Shown: positions 19,783-29,533 of the stretch, piece by piece | How the letters are laid out: every line of letters begins with the position of its first letter | How positions within the stretch are numbered: the stretch's first letter is position 1 | Source of the DNA: an uncultured Clostridium sp. | GTDB taxonomy: Bacteria; Bacillota_I; Bacilli_A; RF39; UBA660 | Assembly (NCBI GenBank): GCA_947427095.1 | Contig: CANEGO010000003.1 | Location: 62,001 to 126,000, forward strand | Direction of reading: 5' to 3' | DNA length: 64,000 nucleotides | Notes under the pieces: generated by a model | What the model was told of the DNA's origin: nothing | The model's database searches: none | What the model saw: only the letters and a program-made list of their open reading frames with translations | Program-made: the position numbers and the translations under genes

Positions 19783-20772
19783 ATAAAAAAAGTTTTAATT
19801 TTATTTGGTGGTAATTCAAGTGAACATTATGTATCTTGTAAATCTGCTGAAAGTATAATTGAAAACATAGATAAAAAGTTATTTGAAGTTGAAGTTGCTG
19901 GTATTGATTTTGATAATACTTGGTATAAGTTTAGTGATGATTTAAGTTATTTGAAGAGTGGTAATTGGAAAGAAGCTAACATATTAAAAATTGATAATAT
20001 AATAAAATATATAAAAGAGTTTGATGTAGTATTTCCAATAACTCATGGAACAAATGGAGAGGATGGGAAACTACAAGGAATGCTAGAACTATTTAATATT
20101 CCGTTTGTTGGATGTAAGACTTTAGCAAGCGGTATTGGAATGGATAAGGGTGTTTCAAAAGTAATGTTTGATAAACTAGGTATTTCTCAAGTACCATATT
20201 TAGTTATTAATGAGAGTTATAAAATAAATGATATTATAGAACAAATAGAATTTCCAGTTATTGTTAAACCTGCTAATGGAGGATCTTCTATAGGTATTAA
20301 TAAAGCGAATGATAAGAAAGAGTTAGTAAGAGCTATTAAAGAAGCTAAAAAGTATGATAAAAAAATTATTATAGAAAAATTTATTAAAGCAAGAGAATTA
20401 GAAGTTGCAGTATTAGAAAATAAAGGAAATATATTATGTTCTAATCCAGGAGAAATAAAATCAGCTAATGAGTTTTATGATTATGATGCTAAATATGTAA
20501 ATAGTAAATCTACAACTATAATTCCTGATGATATACCGTTAAGCATAGTGGATAAAATTAAGGAATATGCTAAAAAAATATTTAAAGGATTAAACTGTAA
20601 TGGATATGCTAGAGTAGACTTTTTCTATGATGAAAAAAGTGAAGAAATATATATAAACGAAATTAATACCATACCAGGTTTTACATCTATTAGTATGTAT
20701 CCTAAACTAATTGAAAGTATCGGTATTAACTATACTGATTTGATAACAATATTGATTAATAATTCATATTAA
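19783..20772 (+). CDS. ddl: D-alanine--D-alanine ligase, apparently with a non-AUG start
   Basis: KKVLILFGGNSSEHYVSCKSAESI, THGTNGEDGKLQGMLELFNIPFVGC, YARVDFFYDEKSEEIYINEINTIPGFTSISMYPKL. SD GAGGTG at 19771-19776 is correctly spaced to ATA at 19783. Confidence 0.9.
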   Translation: MKKVLILFGGNSSEHYVSCKSAESIIENIDKKLFEVEVAGIDFDNTWYKFSDDLSYLKSGNWKEANILKIDNIIKYIKEFDVVFPITHGTNGEDGKLQGMLELFNIPFVGCKTLASGIGMDKGVSKVMFDKLGISQVPYLVINESYKINDIIEQIEFPVIVKPANGGSSIGINKANDKKELVRAIKEAKKYDKKIIIEKFIKARELEVAVLENKGNILCSNPGEIKSANEFYDYDAKYVNSKSTTIIPDDIPLSIVDKIKEYAKKIFKGLNCNGYARVDFFYDEKSEEIYINEINTIPGFTSISMYPKLIESIGINYTDLITILINNSY

Positions 20773-20794
20773 CAGAACTTAATTAAGTTCTGTT
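20771..20794. terminator. bidirectional terminator (perfect 24-bp palindrome)
   Basis: AACAGAACTTAATTAAGTTCTGTT between convergent genes. Confidence 0.75.
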
Positions 20795-21995
20795 AATTGT
20801 TTATATATTTTTTATTTATTATTAATGTTATTACACAATTTTTAAGAAAGTTGTTGGTCATTATTAAATGACCTTTATATTTCCCATGATAACCAAAGCT
20901 ATTGTCTACTTTAAATTGCTTTGTTTCACCATTTTTAATATAAGCACCAGTAATACACATAGCATGATCATAATTAGTTATATCTAAACTAAGTTTATAA
21001 ATATTTAGTAGTTTTCTTATGTTTAATGTCTCATCGTATTTAAAAATATCATCATCTAATATGTTAGTTTCGTAATCTAAAGAAGTAGATTTTTCTGCTG
21101 AAAACCAAACCCCGATTCCATCTTTTAATTGAGAAATAATAGCTTTTTCAATTTTATCTTGGGAAAGTGTTATTATTTCTTCATTTTCTTTTAAATACAT
21201 ACTAGGAATAAATGAGTAACTATTCATTAAATCATATTTATCATAAGGAGTTACCGTAACATATTCATCTAAAGATGTTTTCAAATATTTATTTCTAAAC
21301 TCTAAAGGGGTTAGTTTTTCTTTTTTATACTCAAACATAGTAGGTGGATTACCAATTACTTTAGATAGGAAGATATAAGCCTCATTTATTAATATATCTT
21401 TTAGTGTATCATCATTTTCCCCATTTCTATTAATTAAAACGGTTGCGTCTGTTTTTACTTTCCTTTTTAACAATTCTATAACCTTATTTGCATCATATTT
21501 GTTAGTTACTTCTTTCATATATTTGGATGTAACAAGACCATACTTATTAATTATTTTTTTACAAGAGTTAAAAGTACCTGCTATGCAAATATATTTATTA
21601 GCTTTTTCATTAATCATTTCTAAACTTATATCATTTTCTTTTAATAACTCATTATAAAAAGTATTTACCTTTTCTAATTTATCATAAAAGTCTATGTATG
21701 TTGCAGATAAATCTAAACCTTTAGTGTTTACACTATTATCTTTTTTCATAATACTTTTTATCATTCTTAAAAATGCGTAAATATTACATTCGTAGCTTTG
21801 TTTTTGATCATACATTTTCATTTCTGGTATTTGTATATTAAACTTGTAAGAAGTATTTTTTATAAGTTTTTTATTTAAACATACATTTTCTAAACCATTT
21901 TCATAAATATCATTTTCTAAAGTAGTATTATTTTTATTGTTTAAATATTCTTTTTGATATTTATTTATATCCCCTAATTTAATCTCTTTATTCAT
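20793..21995 (-). CDS. C1B papain-like peptidase (bleomycin hydrolase / aminopeptidase C family, divergent)
   Basis: DQKQSYECNIYAFL (Cys box), YDHAMCITGAY (His), KVDNSFGYHGKYKG (Asn). Confidence 0.8.
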   Translation of the reverse strand: MNKEIKLGDINKYQKEYLNNKNNTTLENDIYENGLENVCLNKKLIKNTSYKFNIQIPEMKMYDQKQSYECNIYAFLRMIKSIMKKDNSVNTKGLDLSATYIDFYDKLEKVNTFYNELLKENDISLEMINEKANKYICIAGTFNSCKKIINKYGLVTSKYMKEVTNKYDANKVIELLKRKVKTDATVLINRNGENDDTLKDILINEAYIFLSKVIGNPPTMFEYKKEKLTPLEFRNKYLKTSLDEYVTVTPYDKYDLMNSYSFIPSMYLKENEEIITLSQDKIEKAIISQLKDGIGVWFSAEKSTSLDYETNILDDDIFKYDETLNIRKLLNIYKLSLDITNYDHAMCITGAYIKNGETKQFKVDNSFGYHGKYKGHLIMTNNFLKNCVITLIINKKYINN

Positions 21996-22130
21996 AGTAT
22001 CACCAAGTATATTATACAACAAAGTTTGTAAATTTGAAAAATATAATTTATATGTTATAATTAAAGCAGTTGAAGGGCTAGTACAGACTTTGATGTTTGT
22101 ATTAGCTTTTTTGATAAAGGAGTAAGAGTA

Positions 22131-22919
22131 GTGAGAAAAGTATTAAGAATTTTATTTTTAGGGAGTTTCATCTTTATAATTCCTATATTATTAGTATCAG
22201 CTCATCCAGGAAGAACAGATTCGAGAGGATGCCATACTTGTAGGACCAACTGTGCTAAATGGGGACTTTCTACCGGTCAATATCACTGTCATAATGGTGG
22301 AGGATCATCTTCTGGTAGTAGAAGTTATAATACAACAACCAGAAGAACAACTACTATAAGACAAGTTTATGGGTGTATGGATAAAACTGCAATAAATTAT
22401 AATTATAGTGCAAACGTATCAGATGGAAGTTGTCAGTACGAGAAAATAGAAACATCTAAAGAAAATATTTATTATAGTACGGAAACAAAAGGCTCTTTAA
22501 CTAGTGGTGAAAAAGAAATTATAAGAGAAGGTAAAAATGGTGAAAAGGAAGTAACGTTTAAGAAAATAGTAAATGAAAACGGCACTGAAGTTTCAAGTGA
22601 AAAGGTTAATGAAACTGTTATTGTAGAACCAGTAAATGAAATAGTTGAATATCGTAAAAAAACGACTAAGGAAAAAGTAACCACAAAAGAAGAAAAAGAA
22701 AGTAATACACCACTTATATTTACTATAATTTTATTAATAGTAAATATATATTATGGTTATAAAAATAAAGATGTTAATTTATTAATTAACAAAATAAGAT
22801 TAATTGATTCTAAAGCAAAATATATTTTATATTTTTTATATTTTATCTTTGTAATTCCGGTGTTTATAGATATAGTATTAGTAATAATAGATTTCCTTAA
22901 GAAAAATAAACAAAAGTAA
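22131..22919 (+). CDS. YHYH-domain secreted/membrane protein
   Basis: Signal peptide; AHPGRTDSRGCHTCRTNCAKWGLSTGQYHCHNGG; two C-terminal TM helices; GTG start. Confidence 0.75.
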   Translation: MRKVLRILFLGSFIFIIPILLVSAHPGRTDSRGCHTCRTNCAKWGLSTGQYHCHNGGGSSSGSRSYNTTTRRTTTIRQVYGCMDKTAINYNYSANVSDGSCQYEKIETSKENIYYSTETKGSLTSGEKEIIREGKNGEKEVTFKKIVNENGTEVSSEKVNETVIVEPVNEIVEYRKKTTKEKVTTKEEKESNTPLIFTIILLIVNIYYGYKNKDVNLLINKIRLIDSKAKYILYFLYFIFVIPVFIDIVLVIIDFLKKNKQK

Positions 22920-22947
22920 AACTTACCTTTAAAAGGTAAGTTTTTTA
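22917..22947 (+). terminator. intrinsic terminator
   Basis: AAAACTTACCTTTAAAAGGTAAGTTTTTT. Confidence 0.85.
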
Positions 22948-23014
22948 ATTTTATTGTAACAAGAGATTTGTCTTTAATTAAATTATGTGTAATAATGGGT
23001 ATAAGAGGTATAAA

Positions 23015-23800
23015 ATGAGTGAAGTAAAACAATTATTACATGATAGATATATAGATTTTTGGACGGATATTTATAATATTGAACAAGATGAAGTTAAATG
23101 TTTGAAAAGGTATGTAGATTATGTTGAAAACACTTTAAGAGATTATGATATGACTAGTATGTCTTATGATAAAATGAAAAGCTTTTTTATGATGAAACAA
23201 CTCGATTATGTACAGGAGGCATTATCATGTATGCTTCAAGGTAATTACAATAGCCTTTCTTGTATGATTAGAATTATGATTGAAAATTATATAACTTTTT
23301 ATTTAATTAAAAAGTATAAATCAAAAGATTTGTGGAAGTATTGGTATGTATATGGTTCTTATAAGGCGTATAGGATTATAGGTCATGAACCTCTTAGAAG
23401 TATGATGAAACAAAAATACTTCGAAATGTGTGAAATACTTGATATACAGGATACGGATATTTTTGATATGCAGTCTTATAGCTGGCTTAAAAAAGTTGTG
23501 TTTTTAAAAAAGTATAATTTTAAACAAGCATGTAATTTAGTTGATGAAAACTTATACAAGGACTTTAATTATTTAAGTGAAAGAGTTCATAACAATAATA
23601 TGATTTTTAAAACTTTTGGAGTAGATATGAAAGTATTAAGTAAGTTTATTTATACTATTTACGACCTTACAGATAGAACTATAAAGTTATATGATCATAG
23701 ATATGTAAGAAGAATTATGTATAATAATTTATCTGTTAGATTGTTAGAAAGCTTAGATGTTTGTCTTAATTATAAGGAAGCGTTTCCTAATAATATATAA
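23015..23800 (+). CDS. hypothetical protein, DUF5677-like
   Basis: QEALSCMLQGNYNSLSCMIRIMIENYITFYLIKKY...YKDFNYLSERVHNNN; assignment from pattern only. Confidence 0.55.
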   Translation: MSEVKQLLHDRYIDFWTDIYNIEQDEVKCLKRYVDYVENTLRDYDMTSMSYDKMKSFFMMKQLDYVQEALSCMLQGNYNSLSCMIRIMIENYITFYLIKKYKSKDLWKYWYVYGSYKAYRIIGHEPLRSMMKQKYFEMCEILDIQDTDIFDMQSYSWLKKVVFLKKYNFKQACNLVDENLYKDFNYLSERVHNNNMIFKTFGVDMKVLSKFIYTIYDLTDRTIKLYDHRYVRRIMYNNLSVRLLESLDVCLNYKEAFPNNI

Positions 23801-23829
23801 TAACCTAAATTTGAAATGAGAGAAAAATC

Positions 23830-24522
23830 ATGAAATCAGATGCTTATAAAATTAATAATGCTGTGGAAAAAATTAAAATTGGTAAAAGTACTTCGTTTTT
23901 AGATGGAAGAGAACTTAAGTTAGTCACAGCAAAACTTAAAAAAGGTGAGTATAACGTATATTATCCATACAAAGATAGTGAAAAAGTAATGTTATACATA
24001 GGAAAAGTTCCCGATGTTAAACTTTTTAAAATCAATACTGTGGAAAAAATAAGACATCAAGATATATTAGGAAGTTTATTTGCGCTTAACATAGATTCAT
24101 CCTGCTTTGGAGATATTGTTTTATATAATGAAGATTATTATGTGTTTATTACCCAAGGAATGGCTTTATATATAAAGGATAATTTAAACCAAATTGGTAA
24201 AAGTAAGGTTATTTTAGAAGAAGTAAGTTTAAATACTTTGCATAATTATGAAAGAACGTATGAAGAAAATGAAATTATAATATCAAGTCTTAGAATTGAT
24301 AATGTGGTTTCAGCGATAATTAATTCATCTAGAAGTAAGGTGGTAGATAAGATAAAAACCAAAGAAGTAATAGTTAACTATGAAGTTATGAATAAAAACT
24401 CTTACGTGCTTAAAGAAAATGATATATTTAGTATAAGAAAATACGGTAAGTATAAATTTGTTGGAATAATAAAAAGTACTAAAAAGAATAATTACATTGT
24501 TAAATATTTAAAATATCTGTAA
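23830..24522 (+). CDS. hypothetical protein
   Basis: 230-aa ORF with GAGAGAAAAATC upstream; no domain recognised. Confidence 0.6.
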   Translation: MKSDAYKINNAVEKIKIGKSTSFLDGRELKLVTAKLKKGEYNVYYPYKDSEKVMLYIGKVPDVKLFKINTVEKIRHQDILGSLFALNIDSSCFGDIVLYNEDYYVFITQGMALYIKDNLNQIGKSKVILEEVSLNTLHNYERTYEENEIIISSLRIDNVVSAIINSSRSKVVDKIKTKEVIVNYEVMNKNSYVLKENDIFSIRKYGKYKFVGIIKSTKKNNYIVKYLKYL

Positions 24523-24583
24523 TATATCTTTTTCTTAAAAAAGATAGTATAATTTATATATAAATTAAGTGGGGTGATGGTAA

Positions 24584-25135
24584 TTGAATACAAAGAAATT
24601 AAAAGGTACTTTAATAAACGAAAAGGTTAATAAGGTTAAAGGTGGCATATATCATACTTCACAAATTATCTTTGCATATAATTCTAATAAAATAGAAGGA
24701 AGTAGATTAACAGAAGACCAAACCAAAGAGATTTTTGAGAATAATTTTTATGTTCTGGGTAAAGATGGCTTAGTAATTGAAGATGATTTAATAGAAACAA
24801 AAAACCATTTTAAATTATTTGATTATATAATAGATAATATTGATGAACTTTTAACAAAAGATATGCTTATAAAAATGAATGTTATGTTAAAGAAAAATAC
24901 TACTTATGAATCTAATCCAAAATATAACGTTGGTGGTTTTAAAACTGCGCCTAATATAATAGGAACAATAAACGTAATTAATACATCTAAACCAGAAGAT
25001 GCCAAAGGAGATATAGAAAAGTTACTTAGTTGGTATAATTCTAAAAATATAATAACCATAGAAGATATAATAGAATTTCATGTTAGATTTGAAAGAATTC
25101 ACCCTTTTGGTGATGAGAATGATGCATTAGTGTAG
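24584..25135 (+). pseudogene. Fic family protein, N-terminal portion truncated at the catalytic motif
   Basis: IIFAYNSNKIEGSRLTEDQT...IEFHVRFERIHPFGDENDALV*; canonical HPFxDGNGR..R is lost after HPFGDxN. Confidence 0.85.
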
Positions 25136-25282
25136 AATACGACATACCTTCATAAATACTTACAAAATAAGGATTTTACTAATTTAGGTAGATCTTTTAT
25201 TTTGCAATAATTTAATAATTTTCAAGTTAAAATGCAGACTTTTTTGTGATAAGCGATATAATTTTTATTGGATGGTGATGCT

Positions 25283-25975
25283 ATGATATATATAACTGGA
25301 GATAAACATGTTGATTTTAGAGAAGTATTTTATTTTTGCTATGCTAATAAAACAACGTTAGATGATATTTTAATCGTTTTAGGAGATGCTGGAATAAATT
25401 ATTATGCTAATGAAAAAGATGATATGTTAAAGAATAGTTTATTACAATATCCAATAACTTTTTTCTGTATACATGGTAATCATGAAGAAAGACCAGAGAA
25501 TATTGAGTCTTATAAAACAAAAAAATTTCATAATGGAATTGTGTATTATGAAGAAGAGTATCCAAATATATTATTTGCTAAAGATGGAGAAATTTATAAT
25601 TTTAATGATCATAAAGTTTTAGTTATAGGTGGGGCTTATAGTGTTGATAAATATTTTAGATTATCTAGAGGATATAATTGGTATGAAAGTGAGCAACCAA
25701 GTGAAAAAACAAAGGATAAGGTAAAGAGAGTATTGAAAAATTTAGATAATAAAATTGATATGATTTTATCTCATACATGTCCTTATAAATATTTGCCAAG
25801 AGAAATGTTTTTAGATGGAATTGATCAAAGTACAGTTGATAATTCAACAGAACATTTTTTAGATGAACTAGAAGAATCCATTGATTATAATTTATGGTAT
25901 TGTGGTCATTATCATACTGATAAAAAGGTAGATAAAATAATATTTATGTTTCATAAAATTGAAGAGTTTAAATGA
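25283..25975 (+). CDS. metallophosphoesterase
   Basis: ITGDKHVDF, VLGDAGINY, CIHGNHEERPE, LSHTCPY, WYCGHYHTD. Confidence 0.92.
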   Translation: MIYITGDKHVDFREVFYFCYANKTTLDDILIVLGDAGINYYANEKDDMLKNSLLQYPITFFCIHGNHEERPENIESYKTKKFHNGIVYYEEEYPNILFAKDGEIYNFNDHKVLVIGGAYSVDKYFRLSRGYNWYESEQPSEKTKDKVKRVLKNLDNKIDMILSHTCPYKYLPREMFLDGIDQSTVDNSTEHFLDELEESIDYNLWYCGHYHTDKKVDKIIFMFHKIEEFK

Positions 25976-26042
25976 GTGGGTTCTAAAAGGGTTATTATAA
26001 ATTATATATAAATAAAGAGAAAAAAGTACATTTTAATTAATT

Positions 26043-26075
26043 TAGAACCTTAAAATATATCAAAAAGGTTCTTTT
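26043..26075 (+). terminator. intrinsic terminator
   Basis: AGAACCTT ... AAGGTTCT TTT. Confidence 0.7.
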
Positions 26076-26273
26076 CGTAAGTACGAAAATGGTTTGTGGT
26101 GCACAAACGAGGTTTTAAAAGTCTTTATTTATAAGAATTTTAAAGTTTCGTGGTGCATTCCCATATCCTGTTGTAACAAAAAAATTAACTATTTTCTTGA
26201 AGTTATAGTAATTGTATGTGATTTAAGTTATAATTTAATTAGGTATTTTTATAATATATTCAAGAGGTGAATT

Positions 26274-27290
26274 ATGCAAACTTTACAGATAAGAAATTCA
26301 ACAGCAGAATTTTTAATTTTTACAAAGCAAAATAAAGAAAGAACAATAGAAGTTATAGTGGATGAAGATTCAGTATGGCTTAGTCAAAAATTAATTGCTG
26401 AGCTTTTTGATACAACTAGAAATAATGTTACAATGCATCTTGGCAATATTTTAGAAAATGAATTAGATAAAAATTCAGTATGTAAAGATTTCTTACATAC
26501 TGCTGGTGATGGAAAAAAATATAAGACTAAATATTACAATTTAGATGCCATTATTGCAGTTGGTTTCAAAATTAATAGTAAAAGAGCTATAGAATTTAGA
26601 TTATGGGCAATTAATGTTTTAAAACAATATTCTGTTAAGGGTTATGTTCTGGATAAAGAGAGACTTAAAAATGGAACTTTTTTAAATGAAAATTACTTTG
26701 ATGAACTATTACAAGAAATTAGAGAAATTAGAATTAGTGAACGAAATTTTTATCAAAAGATTACTGATATTTATGCCACTAGTTTAGATTATAATGTTTC
26801 TTCACCAATAACAAAAGAGTTTTTCAAAACAGTTCAAAATAAGATGCATTATGCCACACATGGTAGTACTGCTGCAGAAGTTATAGTAGAAAGGGCCAAC
26901 CACAAAAAAGAACATATGGGACTTACTAATTGGAAAAACTCTCCTAATGGTAAAATAATGGCAACAGATGTAGTTATTGCTAAAAATTATTTAACAAAAG
27001 AAGAACTTAAGTCTTTGGAAAGAATCGTTACAATGTATTTAGATTATGCGGAAGATCAAGCTGAAAGGCATATTCCAATGACTATGGAAGATTGGAAAAA
27101 AAGATTAGATGTATTTTTACAATTCAATGAAAGAGAAGTATTAGATAATCCTGGAAAAGTTTCGCATAAAGTAGCAGAAAGTTTTGCTTTATCAGAGTTT
27201 GAAAAATATAGAATTGTACAAGATAAATTATTTGAATCCGATTTTGATAAATTTATGATCGAAATGAAAAATGAAGAAATAAATAATTAA
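26274..27290 (+). CDS. RhuM family protein
   Basis: VDEDSVWLSQKLIAELFDTTRNNVTMHLGNILENELDKNSVCKDFLHTAGDGKKYKTKYYNLDAIIAVGFKINSKRAIEFRLWAINVLKQY. Confidence 0.93.
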   Translation: MQTLQIRNSTAEFLIFTKQNKERTIEVIVDEDSVWLSQKLIAELFDTTRNNVTMHLGNILENELDKNSVCKDFLHTAGDGKKYKTKYYNLDAIIAVGFKINSKRAIEFRLWAINVLKQYSVKGYVLDKERLKNGTFLNENYFDELLQEIREIRISERNFYQKITDIYATSLDYNVSSPITKEFFKTVQNKMHYATHGSTAAEVIVERANHKKEHMGLTNWKNSPNGKIMATDVVIAKNYLTKEELKSLERIVTMYLDYAEDQAERHIPMTMEDWKKRLDVFLQFNEREVLDNPGKVSHKVAESFALSEFEKYRIVQDKLFESDFDKFMIEMKNEEINN

Positions 27291-27304
27291 ATGTAGAGGT
27301 GTTT

Positions 27305-27829
27305 ATGCGCAATAATGAGTTATCAAAAATTATTTTAGGAACAGGAAGTTATGCAAATGTTAAGGATGGTAACACTGTTTCAGTTACAGGTGATGGTGGA
27401 AATGCATGGGGCTATTTTGGACCTTCATATAAAAAATTAGCACCAAAATTAGTTACCTATGTTCCCTATGCCGAAAAGTATGAAGAGTTATTAAAATTAA
27501 GACATGATGCCTTAAAATTAAAGGAATATCTAGAATTTAGAAAACAAATTGAAGATGAATATATAAAAAGTTATTATGATATTAGACTTAAGAATTTAGA
27601 TGTAATAGAGTTATTAAATATACTACATGAACGATTTGGAGATGATATAATTCTTTTATGCCACGAACGAGTAGATGAATTTTGCCATAGAAGATTAATC
27701 GCTGATTATATTGAAATGAGTACTGGAATATATATACCTGAAGTGAGTGTTGACGAAGCTGGTTATGTAAAAAAGCTTCTTCCAATTAGATATAAAAACA
27801 GATTAAAACAAATAATTGATAATGTATAA
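27305..27829 (+). CDS. DUF488-like protein
   Basis: DDIILLCHERVDEFCHRRLIADYIE matches the conserved DUF488 C-terminal signature. Confidence 0.7.
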   Translation: MRNNELSKIILGTGSYANVKDGNTVSVTGDGGNAWGYFGPSYKKLAPKLVTYVPYAEKYEELLKLRHDALKLKEYLEFRKQIEDEYIKSYYDIRLKNLDVIELLNILHERFGDDIILLCHERVDEFCHRRLIADYIEMSTGIYIPEVSVDEAGYVKKLLPIRYKNRLKQIIDNV

Positions 27830-27857
27830 GAATATATACCACAATTCTGCACTAAGG

Positions 27858-28074
27858 AACCATCCTCAGATGGAAATGGCTGAGTAGGAAGACTAGTCAT
27901 GTTTAAAGAATGTTTAAAAAATAATGTTTTTCCATTTATCATTTTAGATCAAAATAAAGCATTTTATATTAGAGGATTGCAAGAATATGATAGAGATTCT
28001 AGGTATTTAATAGATACTTGCTTAGATGCACAAGATACGTATCAAGACATGTGTAAAATATTGATGGATGAATA
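27858..28074 (+). pseudogene. Fic family protein, C-terminal fragment
   Basis: Reading ..PSSDGNG*VGRLVMFKECLKNNVFPFIILDQNKAFYIRGLQEYDRDSRYLIDTCLDAQDTYQDMCKILMDE*. Confidence 0.8.
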
Positions 28075-28090
28075 ATTAGGAACGATATAT

Positions 28091-28835
28091 ATGAAAATAA
28101 TATCTTGGAATATAAATGGATATAGAAGTGCAGAAAAAACAAATAGTATAAAAGATTTAATAGATAAAAATAGTCCAGACATAATTTGTTTGCAAGAAAT
28201 AAAAATGAATGAAGAGGTTTTAGAAAATTTTGGATATAACTGCTACTATAATTTTGCAGATAAAAAAGGTTATAGTGGAACAATGGTGCTTACTAAAGAT
28301 AAACCAGTTAAAGTTATTAGTAAAATAGGTTTAGATAAATTTGATGAAGAAGGTAGATTTCTTTTGCTAGAATATAAAAACTTTTTCTTAATAAACATTT
28401 ATATACCGCATGGTGGAAGAAAAAAAGAAAATCATCCTTATAAATTTGCAGCGATAGATAAACTATTAGAATTAATTAAAACATTAAATAAACCAGTTTT
28501 TATTTGTACGGATTTTAATATTGCACATAAGGAAGCTGATGTTAAAAATTACAAAACTAATTATAAGAATAATATGTTTTCTTATGAAGAAAGAGCTAAA
28601 ATAGATGAATTATTAAATTTAGGGTTAGCCGGATAGCTTCCGGTGCTTAGTTAAAGATGATAATATATATTCAATGTGGCCAAATGGTTTTAATGCAAGA
28701 CAAAGAAACATGGGCTGGAGAATTAATTATATATTTATATCAAAAACACTTGAAAAGAATATAAAAGGTGTAAAATACATAAAAGAGCAATTGGGTTCTG
28801 ATCATTGCCCATATAGGTTAGATATTGAAATATAA
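28091..28835 (+). pseudogene. exodeoxyribonuclease III / AP endonuclease, frameshifted
   Basis: MKIISWNINGYRSA...ICLQEIKMNEE...GLAG* then in another frame DSFRCLVKDDNIYSMWPNGFNARQRNMGWRINYIFISKTLE...LGSDHCPYRLDIEI*; shift near 28628-28636. Confidence 0.85.
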
Positions 28836-28850
28836 AAAAAAGGAGAAATA

Positions 28851-29528
28851 ATGATGAAAATAAATAAGAGAAATTTATTAGTGGTTGTATTAAGTATTAT
28901 GGTTTCGATAATATCAGGTATTCTAACCCATGATTTAATAATTGGTGGTTCCATTTTATTAACTAGCTTGTTATGCCCTTATTATCAAAGTATAGGTAAG
29001 AAAAGCAGTTTTATAATTGGACTTATAAATTGTTTGTTAATGGCTTATGCTTGTTTTAAGAACAATTTATATGGTACTTTCTTACTTTGTATATTATTTG
29101 TTGCGCCATCACAAATCATAGGCTTTATTAATTGGAATAGAAACCAAGATGAAGATAAAAACGTAAAGGTAAGAGATTTTACTTTTAAAAATAGTATTAT
29201 AATAATATTTTCTTGTATAATAGGAAGTTTTGTTTTAGGGTATTTGCTATCATTAATACCAAGTCAAAATTTAGCATTTATGGATGCATCATCTAATTGC
29301 ATAAATATATGTGCTACTATTTTAATGGTATTAAGATTTAAAGAATCATGGTGGGTATTTATTTTCAATAATATAATAGATCTTGCTATATGGATAATAA
29401 TGATCATTAATCATGGCCCTGGTTCATGGATGGTTCTTTTATCATCGTTAGCATATTTCTTAATAAATGTTTATGGAATAATAAAGTGGAGTATAGAAGC
29501 TAAGAAAAATAAAATAAGTAAGGAGTAG
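28851..29528 (+). CDS. PnuC-family nicotinamide riboside transporter
   Basis: Multi-TM; GFINWNRN, FMDASSNCINICATILMVLRFKESWWVFIFNNIIDLAIWI. Confidence 0.85.
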   Translation: MMKINKRNLLVVVLSIMVSIISGILTHDLIIGGSILLTSLLCPYYQSIGKKSSFIIGLINCLLMAYACFKNNLYGTFLLCILFVAPSQIIGFINWNRNQDEDKNVKVRDFTFKNSIIIIFSCIIGSFVLGYLLSLIPSQNLAFMDASSNCINICATILMVLRFKESWWVFIFNNIIDLAIWIIMIINHGPGSWMVLLSSLAYFLINVYGIIKWSIEAKKNKISKE

Positions 29529-29533
29529 GTGTT

